Positions 12,226 to 22,362 of a stretch of 64,000 nucleotides of DNA are shown one piece after another; the stretch's first letter is position 1; every line of letters starts with the position of its first letter. The position numbers and the translations under genes were made by a program. A model generated the notes under the pieces. It ran no database searches, was not told the DNA's origin, and saw nothing but the letters and a program-made list of their open reading frames with translations. Location: the NCBI GenBank assembly GCA_035235625.1, contig CP141146.1, positions 39,911,709-39,975,708 of the forward strand, written 5' to 3'. The DNA is from Saururus chinensis. Taxonomy: Eukaryota > Streptophyta > Magnoliopsida > Piperales > Saururaceae.

Positions 12226-12235
12226 CTATATAAAC
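12226..12235 (+). promoter_or_regulatory. Candidate TATA box for the antisense gene
   Basis: CTATATAAAC, inside TCTCTCTATATAAACAACTC, is a textbook plant TATA context. About 3.2 kb downstream on the same strand begins the mobile-domain coding region, and TTTTTTGTAG at 15420-15429 is a good splice acceptor 36 bases before its ATG. A transcript starting near 12260 with a long 5' intron across the GC-rich and tandem-repeat tracts is an inference. Confidence 0.35.
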
Positions 12236-12346
12236 AACTCAATTATGATTTCCTTCACCGCGAGGACACGCTATTCGTACTCCATTGATTTGTGAGTGAG
12301 GTTTCATTCTCTATTGTGGACGTATTGTTCAATCTCCTTTGAATTG

Positions 12347-13870
12347 TCATTGTTCGTTGATTTGCTGCATCTTCTGCATTAATTTGTGAGGACGTGCTGG
12401 TGGAGATTGCTCAAGGTTGGTGTCTCTCTCTGTTTTTTTTACTCTTCGGACGATGAGGGAGTGGGAGAAATACAGAGGCGACGGAGCCAAGCGGAGAAGG
12501 ATGGAAAAGCCACGTTGATTTGTGGGATGGATTGGGGAGGAGGGCTGGTGGATCGAAAGAGTGAGGGAAGAGAGTGAGAGAGGCGGTGGCAGCCAAATAC
12601 CCAGAGGTGGAGGCTGATGGGGAAGAAAAGGGTAGAGTGAAGAGGGACAGGGCGATGGTTTGGACAGACAGAAGCATAACCTCTTTAACGGATAATTGCA
12701 GCAGCTTGACCGAATGCGTGCAATATCTTGGTCATAGATTAGTGGAGGCTGACCAGTTCTTCGCTTGCAATTCTTCCTCTCTATTTCCTCCTCTCGGTTG
12801 CTCTTCAAATTTTGACCTCTCCCTTCTCCATCGCCTCACTTCCCCCTTGGATTTTGTGGGTTTGAACATTACAGTAAGATTGCAGGCTGAGATAGCAAGA
12901 CAATCCAAAAGATGATTTTTTTTGCGGGCAAGTTGATTTTGATTCCGGTGCCAGACAAAGCAACCGAAGGGGTAGCCGACAGAGAAGGGGCAGAGACGAA
13001 GAGGGATCCGAAGGAGCCGGAGAAGGGAAAGCCGGATTTAAGGTTGAGGAGAGAGGAGATATGCGCAAAATCGAGAGAGAATGTCGGAGGGGGAACAGAT
13101 CCGGCGTGAGGCAAGGAAAAGGAGCGGAATTTGCAGTGTCAGATCAGAGGGGAGTGGTGTCCGGAGAGCAGCTGTGAGTGGTGAGAGAAGGCGAGGAAGA
13201 GGGGGAAAGGAAAGCAGTGGATCGAAGCGTAAGTGGGACTGAGATTATGACGAAGGGACAAAACGGGGGTCGAGAAGTCGGTGAGGAGGGAAGGAGGTGT
13301 AGTGGTGGAAAGTAGAAGATGTGAGGGGTGGTGATCTGGTGAAAGAAGGTGGTGGTAGAGAGATTGGAGAGCGGTGGCCGGTGAGGGAGACGTGGCGATC
13401 CAACGAGAGAGGTGGAGTCTGATGGTGGCGCGCGACGGAGGTGGAGATGAACGGAGAGGAACGGCACCGGTGAAGTAATGGTGGAAAGGAAAGGTGGTCG
13501 GTGACTAGGGGTGAATGGATAGAGATGGTGAGGTGGATACAGAAAGAGAGGGAGAAAGGGTCCAGCGGCGGAAGCCGGAGGCGAAAGCGATCAACGGCGG
13601 CCGGAGACGGTCAAGGGTGGCTAGAGGTGGAAATGGAATGGGAGAAGGAGAGGAAGGATATTAAGGTTTTTTGTTTCAGGAAAATCAGTGGCTGCGATTC
13701 AGCCATGGCAATCAACAGCCAGGATTTTTATTTTTATTTTATCATGTCAGCTTGGCTTGAGCCTAGCTGAGCTAGGCTCGTCTCGGCTTCAGCTTAGCTC
13801 GGCTCAGCTAGAGCCGGAGCCGCCGCCACCATTTTTTTTCAGAATCTTAAACTCTTTTTTTAAAAAATGA
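12347..13870. other. Purine-biased GC-rich tract inside the Tat-like element
   Basis: The plus strand is rich in GAGAGG, GGTGG and GGCGG, so both strands have many overlapping open frames of 60-150 codons. Their products are low-complexity (Pro/Ser/Leu-rich on minus, Arg/Glu/Gly-rich on plus), and none has a recognisable domain, so they are treated as composition artefacts. At 13750-13825 short AGCT-centred palindromes repeat (GCTGAGCTAGGCTC, TTAGCTCGGCTCAGCTAGAGC). The tract could be a captured 5' exon or a 5' untranslated region of the antisense transcript. Confidence 0.4.
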
Positions 13871-14019
13871 AGGCTAACACTTTTTTTTATTTTGCAGATT
13901 GAAGACTATTTTGGGATTGGAGCAAGTATTCTTCTTCCTGCCAGTTAGAGATGTGTAATTCACAGACATCTAAGGACTTAAAATTTAACTTTATAACTTA
14001 CATAATGATATAAAAAATT

Positions 14020-15395
14020 GTTACATGTCTCGTTTTCTTTCTGAGAGGATTGAGAATCTTAAGCTTCTTTTTTTTGTCATTTTGTAAGTCATTTTGTTGG
14101 TTTCATTATGTTGGATTGAGGACTTTGCTTCCCGAGAGGATTGAGAACTCTAGGCTTGCTCAAGTCTCATTATGTCTTTTTCCGAAGGGATTAAGAACTT
14201 TAGACTTACTTTCTTTGATTTTAATTGATTTCATTTTGTAAAGATTGATGCAGTCTAATTAGGTCTCATTCAGGATTGATAACTTTAAGCTTGCTCACTC
14301 TGATTTTAATTTTGATTTATAAGTCCCATTATGTCTCTTTCTGAAGGGATTAAGAACTTTAGACTTGCTTATTACTTGAAAAAAAATTCATATTTTTTTT
14401 CGTTTTTCATAAGAGAGATTCAAGTCTCATTATGTTTCTTTCTAAGAGGATTAAAAATGTTATGCTTGCTCTATTTGATTTTGATTTATAAGTCTCATTA
14501 TGTCTCTTTTCGAGGGGATTGAAAACTTTAAATTGACTTCTTTTTTTTTAATTTTTCTTTTTTCGTTTTTTTAAGAGATATGTAAGTCTTATTAGGTCTC
14601 TTTCTGAGGGGATTGAAAACTTTAGGCTTGCTCTCTTTCATTTTGATTAATAATTTTTTTTTGTAAAGAGTGATGCAGTATAATTATGTCTCCTTCAGGA
14701 TTGAGAATTTTAGGTTTGCTCACTCTAATTTTGATTTATAAATCTCATTATGTATCTTTATGAGGGGATTGAGAACTTTAGACTTACTTCTTTTTATGAA
14801 TTATTTATTTTTTTAAAAGAGAAATATAAGTCTTATTATGTCTCTTTCCGATGGGATTAAGAACTTTAGGCTTGCTCTCTTAAATTTTGATTGATTATTT
14901 TTTTTGTAAAGAGTGATACAATTTAATTATGTCTCATTTGGGATTGAGAACTTTAGGCTTGCTCACTCTGATTTTGATTTGTAAGTCTCATTATATCTTT
15001 TTCCGAATAGAGTGAGAACTTTAGACTTGCTTCTTTTTTTAATTTTTTTTAGTTTTTCAAAAGAGAGATGCAAGTCTCATTATGTCTCTTTCCGAGGGGA
15101 TTGAGAATTTTAGGTTTTCCCTCTTTGATTTTGATTCTAATTTGCAAGTCTTATTATGTCTCTTTTCAAGGGGATTAAGAACTTTAGGCTTTCTTCTTTT
15201 TGAATTTTTTTTTCGTATTTTTTTTCAAAAGAGAGATGTAAATCTCATTATGTCTCTTTCCGATGAGATTAAGAACTTTAGGCTTGCTCTCTTTGATTTT
15301 TATTTTGATTTTGATTTGCATTTACAAGTCTAATTATGTCTCTTTCCAAGGGGATTGAGAACTTTATACTTGCTTGTTTTTTAAAATATTTTTTT
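14020..15395 (+). repeat. Tandem repeat tract, ~17 units
   Basis: A unit of roughly 60-100 bp recurs, with the core CTCATTATGTCTCTTTCCGA followed by GGGGATTGAGAACTTTAGGCTTGCT and then CTTTGATTTTGATTT. I count about 17 copies of the AGAACTTTAGGCTT core between 14040 and 15370, at uneven spacing caused by T-rich spacers of varying length. Open frames in this tract are repeat-encoded and not genes. Hypervariable tandem repeats between pol and the 3' LTR are known in Tat-lineage elements and can seed satellite DNA. Confidence 0.75.
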
Positions 15396-15464
15396 TACTA
15401 ATTTCTCTTCTTCTTCTTATTTTTTGTAGGTTTATTTTTCCTTCTGAAAGACTTCTTTCCAGAA

Positions 15465-17748
15465 ATGGCTTCTTCTTCTCGTGTGAGTGTCCAAAGCCAA
15501 GCATCTGAAAAAGAAACGTCAGGCGGTTCAAGGTTCCCAGTTTTTTGTTTGGACGGACAAATCATCTCTAGAACAATAAAAGATTTAGGCGCTAATAACC
15601 AACACAAGCGGACTTCCATTTAAAAAAAAATGGTTCCTAATCTTGAAAGAACTCTAATAATTAATAGAGAGAGGATATTTCCAAAACCTGCCTACATATG
15701 CGGAAATGGTGGAGAAGGCGATTCTTTTTCTTATGGATTTCCAGGAAAGTAAATCAGCATTTTTAGATATATGGGGAAGTTATTTTCCACCAACATGTCT
15801 TTTGATCGTGATTTATCCATTAGATCTTATAAATATGCAGTTTGCTCCAAAGGTTCCCCTTAAAGAGGAATTCCGTCAAATGAGTTATTTTTAGAATGCT
15901 CTTCGGAATTGACTCACCGTTTTAGTGAATGTCAATTTCATGGCGTTCACAAAAGGTGGTAGTGACTTCAGCAAGCGATGATATGGAGACATCGAACGTC
16001 GAGTATTATATCCAAGTACTCTTACATCTTCAAATAATAGAGAAGAGTATGTTCAGTTGGAAACGTTTTTGACTCAATCTAAGGTGAAAGGGTTTTCATA
16101 TAATGACTTCAACTACATAAGCGGATGGACTTATGACTCAAAGCGTTGGTATATTCTAACTGGGAAAATTGTAGGTTCATATGCATCCAGACTGGAGAGA
16201 AGTGGTTTGTCAGAAGCAGTGTTGGCTACACAGAGAGGAATAGCATTCAATAAGCAAATTTACATTGCTATGTTGGAGTCTTTCTATCCTGCAACAAATA
16301 CTTGTCTTTCTCCAAATAGTGAGTATGAGTTTTCTTTAAGTGAGATGACACATATCTTAGCTCTTCCAGGCTTTGGGGAGGTTTATGAGGAGTATATTCC
16401 CTGCAAAGAAGAGTTAGAATTGATTCGAGAGGTAGAGCCCGACGTATACAGGATTGTAGCTGAACTATTTCTTCACTTTACCATTATTGCAAAAGAGAAA
16501 CAAGTTCATGCCAAAGGCGTTCTCATTCAACAGTAGACGAGTCATTTCTTTAACATTGTTGAATTTAGCCAAACACATGCCAAGATTGAGAGTAGTGAGA
16601 AATAATTGAGATATAAGACTCAGACTCCTCTTACCAAGGCAGATATTGAAGCACAGGCAAGAAAGGATTCTATTAGCTTGAAATATTTACTAGTGCCTGA
16701 AAGTGAAGAACCAAGGCTTCGAGCATTACGAGCTGATGGCTATACCATGCTTAGAGAAACTTTCCTCGCTGCATACCTTGTTGCATGGCTCTGCTGTTGT
16801 ATATTCCCGAGCAAGAATCCTCGACTACTCGACCCTTCATTATTCTTAGTTGCAGCCTGCATGGCATTGGGTGCACGTTTTGCCCTTTGCCCTGCCATGG
16901 TAGCTCGCCTATGCACTGGTTTACGTGATCATGTAAAGCATCTTGGTTTGGAGAAGTATAAATTGAATGCTTATCCTGTCCATTTCTTCTATAGCTGGTA
17001 TGTCATGCATTATCCATCTCTACACCATCCACCAGCTCCTTAGGCTCATAGGGGTGAAGCCTTATTGGGGAGATTAGAGTAAGTTCTTTAAAAAATTATC
17101 TTTAAAAGAAGCACAGGAGAAAATCTGTTTTCATGGGAATTGCATCCTAGAAGTCTCCCAAATTTTAACGATGAAGGAACGATGATAGGCGATTCTTCCC
17201 TCGCTGGTGTAAAAAAATTGGATGATGCTCCATTTATCTAGCTTATCAACATCCGCCCAAGTACTTTAATTTACCAAAGTGTGCTTTAAATAGAACTTGA
17301 ACCGTACACCCTAAGCCGATTTGTTGTACAATTTGGATATTCGCAGGGCATGGTGGGAAACCCTAACCTTCAATGGAAATGGCATGGAGAAATTTGTGAT
17401 GCTGCTTGTGCTTGGTATCACTTCATAAAATGTGATATTGGAACAAAATTTATTTACCCTGATGAAAGCACCGTCTACATTGAATGTTTTGCTAATTGGT
17501 GGGTAAAAGTGGTTGAGAACTACCTAAATGCATATATATCAAAGACACCTTCATTCCGCTCCATCATTGTTGATTCGAACAAAAGGCCACTTTCACCTAA
17601 ATCAGATGATCTTAGTAAGGGAACTAGGATAAAGACAAAAACTCTTCATCTTGGGAAGAAGAAGAAAAGTGAAGAAATTACTATTCAAGGTTTAAATATC
17701 TTAGCTCCTTTTTTTTTAACTCATTGTGGAGGGATTCCCAAAGCTTAG
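15465..17748 (+). pseudogene. Antisense plant mobile domain (PMD) gene, degenerate
   Basis: ATG at 15465 opens MASSSRVSVQSQASEKE..; after a stop at 15618 and a one-base shift near 15700 the frame continues as AEMVEKAILFLMDFQESKS. The best block (16010-16536) has FYPATNTCLSPNSEYEFSL followed by EMTHILALPGF, the form of the plant mobile domain (formerly aminotransferase-like), which canonically reads W.P.THTF..GE.T.TL.DV..L.GL. A second block (16606-17043) holds the hydrophobic half, ending GLRDHVKHLGLEKYKL. A third (17350-17748) has GNPNLQWKWHGEICDA. Gaps at 17044-17349 may be intron or decay. It lies opposite to gag-pol of the host element. Internal stops and a shift make it non-functional as it stands. 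Confidence 0.6.
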
Positions 17749-18284
17749 TGAACTTTGTGGAGGGAATTGATGACAATATAAATACGGAAGACATTATTAC
17801 TTTTGAAGGTGTGCTAAACACACTTCCCTTTTTTTTTAACAAAAAGAAAACCTCTTTTCCTTTCTCCTCTCTTTTTTTTTGTTTTTTTTACTTACTTTTT
17901 TTTAGGTACCCTTGATAATTTGGGTTCATCAAGAATTCAAGAATAGACTCATGAACCCGATGTGATTGAAGTTATCCCTTCTTTATCAAGTATGTTTTTT
18001 TTTTGAAATAGTTGCATAGCTCACTACTTTCATATTATTTGTTTAGGCCCCATACGTAGAAACTCAAGGGAAGTGAATTCAATAGTCTCAAGGATTAAGC
18101 CCTATACTTGAAAACTCAAGCGGTATAAACCAAACAGAAGCCCAGAGATGAGACTAACCAATAATTGGGGTTTGCTCGGGTATATCTTCTGGTTCTTCTT
18201 CTTTAATTCCATTTGTTCCTTTTTTTAATTTGTGTGAATTTTGACTCGTAGGTTCCCACCACACTTACTTCATCACCCTCAGAA
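17749..18284 (+). other. Linker or intron between PMD and coiled-coil parts
   Basis: T-rich sequence with partial frames. TTTTTTTTAG at 17896-17905 and TTTTGACTCGTAG at 18240-18252 are possible splice acceptors, fitting a multi-exon gene whose next exon starts GTTCCCACCACACTT. No separate gene is seen. Confidence 0.35.
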
Positions 18285-19187
18285 ATGGGTATTTCATCTA
18301 GGGTACAAAGAATTGAGGCCTTAAAAGACATTTCAGCAGCTAACAGTTTGATTTCTAACTCTTCTTTAAGTAAAAAATTTTCTTATAGCAAAGGCCTAAC
18401 CTTGAGCAAAGGTGCTTCAAATCAACATGTAGATGCGACTACTTCCTCCCATGAACAAAATGATGTGGAAGATGTATGTGTTCAAATGGTGATTATATCT
18501 TCTATCCTTATAACATTTAAAGAGACACTGGAAGTTCCGATTAAGATGACTCCAACCATGATAGCCATAAGGAAAGCTGAATTAGAAAGCTTATTAAGCC
18601 TTATAGATTATCAAGAAATTGACACAAGTCTTTATCGTTCTACATTGGATAAGATAATCACAATTTCTGATGAAATAAAGAAAGCATGTGGACCAAGTCT
18701 CATATATGTGAAATTAGATGAGAAGAGAAAGGTAGAGTCTCAATTATTAAATGAGCTTGAAGAACTTAAATCAAAGGGGAAAGATATTGAAGCACAGTCT
18801 TCTTTGAAATATGCTTATCTCAATAAACTCATGGATTCTCATATTTCTCTAAAGCAAGCACATACTGAGGTGGAGGGTCAAATAGAGGTTCTTCTTAAAA
18901 AGAAGGAAGAACTTGAGAACCAGATTCATGGGGTTTCAACGGAACAATCTATTATTGAAGTGGAGCTCGGAGATTCATTCCCTAGGCTTAAAGAATTAGA
19001 TGCAAAGATCAGTGTCAAAGCTGGGGAAGTAAGCAAGATGCATCAAGAAATTGAAGACTTGGAGCGATTTTTTTCTTCTAGCAAAGAAGCTAGAATAGCT
19101 ACAAAGCATAAAGCGAAACAAGCTATGGATGAAGTTTTTAATAGCCTCAAATTGAATTTCGTCCTCTTACATCTTTGTATCATATGA
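18285..19187 (+). CDS. Antisense coiled-coil protein, C-terminal part of PMD gene
   Basis: An uninterrupted 300-codon frame, the longest in the transposon half of the window. Residues ~130-290 are strongly helical and heptad-like (for example EKRKVESQLLNELEELKSKG and KKKEELENQIHG), predicting a long coiled coil; the N-terminal ~100 residues are Ser/Thr-rich and polar. Coiled-coil tails after a plant mobile domain are familiar from transposon-borne PMD genes, so this is probably the last exon of the gene starting at 15465. The stop at 19185-19187 lies only ~70 bp from the convergent stop of integrase on the other strand. The intact frame contrasts with the broken pol. ATG at 18285 may not be the true start if it is an internal exon. 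Confidence 0.5.
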   Translation: MGISSRVQRIEALKDISAANSLISNSSLSKKFSYSKGLTLSKGASNQHVDATTSSHEQNDVEDVCVQMVIISSILITFKETLEVPIKMTPTMIAIRKAELESLLSLIDYQEIDTSLYRSTLDKIITISDEIKKACGPSLIYVKLDEKRKVESQLLNELEELKSKGKDIEAQSSLKYAYLNKLMDSHISLKQAHTEVEGQIEVLLKKKEELENQIHGVSTEQSIIEVELGDSFPRLKELDAKISVKAGEVSKMHQEIEDLERFFSSSKEARIATKHKAKQAMDEVFNSLKLNFVLLHLCII

Positions 19188-19257
19188 TTACATTTCTAAG
19201 GGTAATAGTTTTTTAGAAATTTTCCATTGATCGGTAGTAAACACCAATCACCTTCTT

Positions 19258-20270
19258 GTGTCAAGAGTCGGTAAGCTCCATTTGAATAAACCGTCTCAAC
19301 AACATATGGCACTTCCCATTTAGGTTCAAACTTGCCTTTTGACTTATATGTGAAAACCATAGGTCGTTTGAGGCAAGCACCAAATTGCCTTTCTTGAAAG
19401 ATCTTTGTTTAACTTTTTTATGAAAAGCCACAATCATCCTTGCCTGATACAACTTTGTAGTTTGCCAGGCTTGTATCCTTTTTTCGTCAAGAGTTTCTAG
19501 TTCTTGTAGGTGTATCTTGATATTCTCACCATTTGTTAATTGATTTGCCAAAGCCACTCTCAACGATGGAATTTGAATTTCTAAGGGTAAAACTGCTTCA
19601 CATCCATAAACAAGGGAGAAAGGTGCCACTTTAATTGCATTTCGAACTGTGGTGCGATAAGCCCACAATACTTCTAGCAACTTTTCGTGTCAATCCCTTA
19701 TGTTCTTTGAAATGACTTTTTTTAAGAGTTTACATATATTCTTGTTGAAAGCTTTAGAAAGCCCATTGGTAGCAGGATTGTATGCCATTGAAGCTACACT
19801 CTCAATGTCATACTTTGCATAGAATTGGTAAAATTTATAGTTTGCAAATTAAGGTTCGTTGTCATGCACAAACCTTCTCGGGACTCCAAACCTATAAATA
19901 ATATGAGTCTTCAAGAATTTTAATACATCTTTCATTTTTGTTTCACAAAGTGTTGTAGCCTTTGCCCATTTTGAGAAATAGTTAGTGACCGTGATTATAA
20001 ACCTATGACCTTTAGATGAGCTAGGGGTAATTAGACCTATGATATCCATTTCCCATGTTTCAAAAGGCCAAGAAGCAGTTGTAGGGTGTAAGAATTCAGG
20101 TGCTTGATGTATAAAGTTTGCATGATATTGGCATGCTTGACATTTCTTAGCATATTCCCTACAATCTTTTATCATGGTAGGTCAGTAGTATCCCAACCTT
20201 TTTATCCTATCATACAATTTTGGACTAAGTTGGTGGCTCCACAAATGCCATCATGGGTTTCTTGGATCAC
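19258..20270 (-). pseudogene. Integrase of the Tat-like element, catalytic Glu lost
   Basis: Integrase inserts the element cDNA into the genome. On the minus strand a decayed HHCC zinc region (THDGICGA, then CREYAKKCQACQYHA) is followed by the core: first Asp in WEMDIIGLITP, second Asp in FGVPRRFVHDNEP. The third catalytic position, normally Glu in NGQ.EA.NK, reads NGLSKAFNK: codon AAA at 19753-19755, so Glu is replaced by Lys. The C-terminal part (19680-19261) has LLEVLWAYRTT and a degraded tail. There is a frameshift near 20200 and stops near 19690 and 19850. It ends convergent with the antisense coiled-coil gene. Confidence 0.85.
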
Positions 20271-20569
20271 TTTTTGAGCTTCTTTTTGGGACAAACACCT
20301 TCGTAAAATCTCATCATAAGACTTTCGTTACAACATTTTTTTTTTGCATCATAATAAAACTTTGGGGCTCGACACTTTATGCTTGCAGCCTTCGATGGGT
20401 CTTGGGGTAAGATGTTATGTAAGGCAAAATCAATCAGTAGGGAATGCCAATCATCAGACTCAAAGTCAAATGAAATTTGCTCTATGTTGTTACATTCACT
20501 TAGTAGTTCAAATTCATTGGGTATCAATCTTTTCTCACATATGGAAACCCTAATATTTTGTCCTTCTAA

Positions 20570-21060
20570 TATTGTCATAGAGGTGGCTAGTACTACAAGA
20601 GCATTTGTTTTAGCATTCTTTAACCTTACTATGTGTTGTATGTCAAAATCATCAAATAATTTTGCTAATTTTTTAGCCATTAAATGATAAGGTAAAAGTT
20701 CAAGTTTTCTTACTTCAAAAACCTCTTTCATCTGATTGATGACTAAATGAGAATCCCCAAAGGTTGAGAGAGATTTTATTTGTAATTCATGTGCCAACTA
20801 CATTCCAATAATTAGAGTCATGTATTCAGCCATGTTGTTAGAGCATGGTTGTGTTAGCACAAAAGCATGTGGTATCATGTATTTTTCTGGTATGATAAAG
20901 ATAATACCAACTTCGGATACATTTTGTCTTTGATCATTTGTTCTTGATGCATCGTCAAAGTACATATGGCATATGCTTTCTTGAACTTTTACAGGGCTTG
21001 CACAAAAGACAGCTTTATCAGGTAAATCTTCTTGTAACTTTGAACTTTCTTGCAAATGGT
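20570..21060 (-). pseudogene. Second (archaeal-type) RNase H domain
   Basis: This domain degrades the RNA strand during reverse transcription and is the hallmark of Tat-lineage Ty3/gypsy elements. Visible motifs in order are HMYFDDASRTN (first Asp), CSNNMAEYMTLIIGM (Glu), STFGDSHLVINQ (second Asp) and RLKNAKTNALVVLAT. The last motif normally reads R..N..ADALA, so the final catalytic Asp is Asn here (codon AAT at about 20603-20605), a single G-to-A type change. One stop (20798-20800) separates the halves. The C-terminal linker (20270-20570) leads to integrase. Confidence 0.8.
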
Positions 21061-21149
21061 GCTCAACAAGAAAATCTGCTAATGTTTGACCTTTTACTGA
21101 TTTTTATGAAATGTAAACTAGATCATAGGGTGACAACAAAAGTGACCAT

Positions 21150-21543
21150 TTTGCCAATCGAGAATTAAGAGATCCTACCTTCGTCATTAAAATTTTAAGT
21201 GGATTGACTTAAGATACAACGAATTTTGTCTAACCCAACAAATAGTGTCTTATCTTCTCAACTACAAACATGAGTGCTAAACATTTTTTTTAATAGGGGG
21301 ATATCTATACTCAGCCCCCACCATCATTCAACTCAAACAATACAGGGCTTGTTCTCGACCTTCATTATTTTTCTGTGCAAGCATTGCACCAAATGAATGA
21401 TCAAGAGCTTTTGTATATAGGATGAAGGGTCGACCTTGGATGGGTGCCGATAAGACCGGTGGCTGAGTGAGATAACGTTTGATCTCATTGAAGGCATTAT
21501 CACATGCTTTGTCCCAAACAAAATTTGCTCCTTTCTTCATCAA
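21150..21543 (-). pseudogene. First RNase H domain (gypsy type)
   Basis: Directly after RT comes KGANFVWDKACDNAFNEIKRYL..PPVLSAPIQGRPFILYTKALDHSFGAMLAQ, the usual RT-connection plus RNase H N-terminus of gypsy pol. The first catalytic Asp of the canonical LY..ATD.A.GA segment is not cleanly preserved. The frame is broken after YCLS at 21328, and the remainder is recognisable only in fragments (for example the region around 21200). Degeneration of the native RNase H beside an acquired archaeal-type one is known in Tat elements. Confidence 0.7.
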
Positions 21544-21552
21544 TCGAGAGAA

Positions 21553-22350
21553 TCATTGACATCTTCCAGATAAGTTTGAAATAAATCTTCTTATATAAGT
21601 TAATCTCCCTTGAAGCCCCTTTAACTCTTGTAAGTTTCTTAGTGGCCTCATTTCTATTATTGCTTTTATTTTTGCATGATCCACCATGATTCCATCTTTG
21701 GTTACAATGAATCCTAAAAATTTACCAGAAGACACTCCTAGAAAGCATTTGAGATGATTTATCTTCATTTGATGATTTCTTAAAATTTCAAAGATCATAC
21801 AAAGGTCTGCTATGTGATCACTTGCATGTTTGATTTTGACATCAAAATCATCAACATAACACTCCACTCTTTTATGTAAATAATTTTTAAATATTTTTGT
21901 CATAGCTCTTTGATGTGTTGTTCCAGCATTCTTTAAGCCAAATGGCATAACTGTGTAACAAGAAATACCAAAAGGAGTCCTGAATAATGTATGTTTTTCA
22001 TCTTTAGGGTTCATTTTTATTTGATTGTACTTGGAATATCTATCCATAAATGACATAAGGTCATAACCAGTTGTGTTATCAACTAAAATTTCTATGATTG
22101 GTAATGAGAATTCATCTTTTGGACATGCATCATTTAGGTCTCTGAAATCGATGCACACACGAATTTTTTCATTCTTTTTCATAACTAGTACAACATTGGC
22201 GACCCAATCAGGATGTTGTTCTTCCCTAATGAAACCAATTTCCTTTAGCTTTTGATCTTCTTTTTCAATTTCTTGCATTATTGAAGGCTTAAACCTTTTG
22301 GACCTAATGTTCAAATGATGAATGACAACTTTTGGACTTAGTCCTGACAT
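21553..22350 (-). CDS. Reverse transcriptase domain of the Tat-like element
   Basis: A 265-codon open frame with the full fingers/palm order: FIREEQHPDWVANVVLV, KIRVCIDFRDLNDACPKDEF, motif A FMDRYSKYNQI with its Asp, TPFGISCYTVMPFGLKNAG, and the active site CYVDDFDVK with YVDD intact, then FLGFIVTKDGI and LQGRLTYIRRFI. It would copy element RNA into cDNA in a cytoplasmic virus-like particle. This is the best preserved pol segment. ATG at 22350 is only the first Met of the fragment; a stop just upstream breaks the join to the linker (DVFA then MSGLSPKVV). Confidence 0.85.
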   Translation of the reverse strand: MSGLSPKVVIHHLNIRSKRFKPSIMQEIEKEDQKLKEIGFIREEQHPDWVANVVLVMKKNEKIRVCIDFRDLNDACPKDEFSLPIIEILVDNTTGYDLMSFMDRYSKYNQIKMNPKDEKHTLFRTPFGISCYTVMPFGLKNAGTTHQRAMTKIFKNYLHKRVECYVDDFDVKIKHASDHIADLCMIFEILRNHQMKINHLKCFLGVSSGKFLGFIVTKDGIMVDHAKIKAIIEMRPLRNLQELKGLQGRLTYIRRFISNLSGRCQ

Positions 22351-22362
22351 TTCAGTATAATT

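Noticed and set aside
12347..13770. Several 60-150-codon frames on both strands in the purine-rich tract
   Set aside because: Same compositional effect; low-complexity products without domains or supported splice structure.
14050..15333. Open frames of 60-80 codons rich in Phe/Leu/Ser
   Set aside because: Encoded by the tandem repeat unit itself; they recur with the unit and are not genes.
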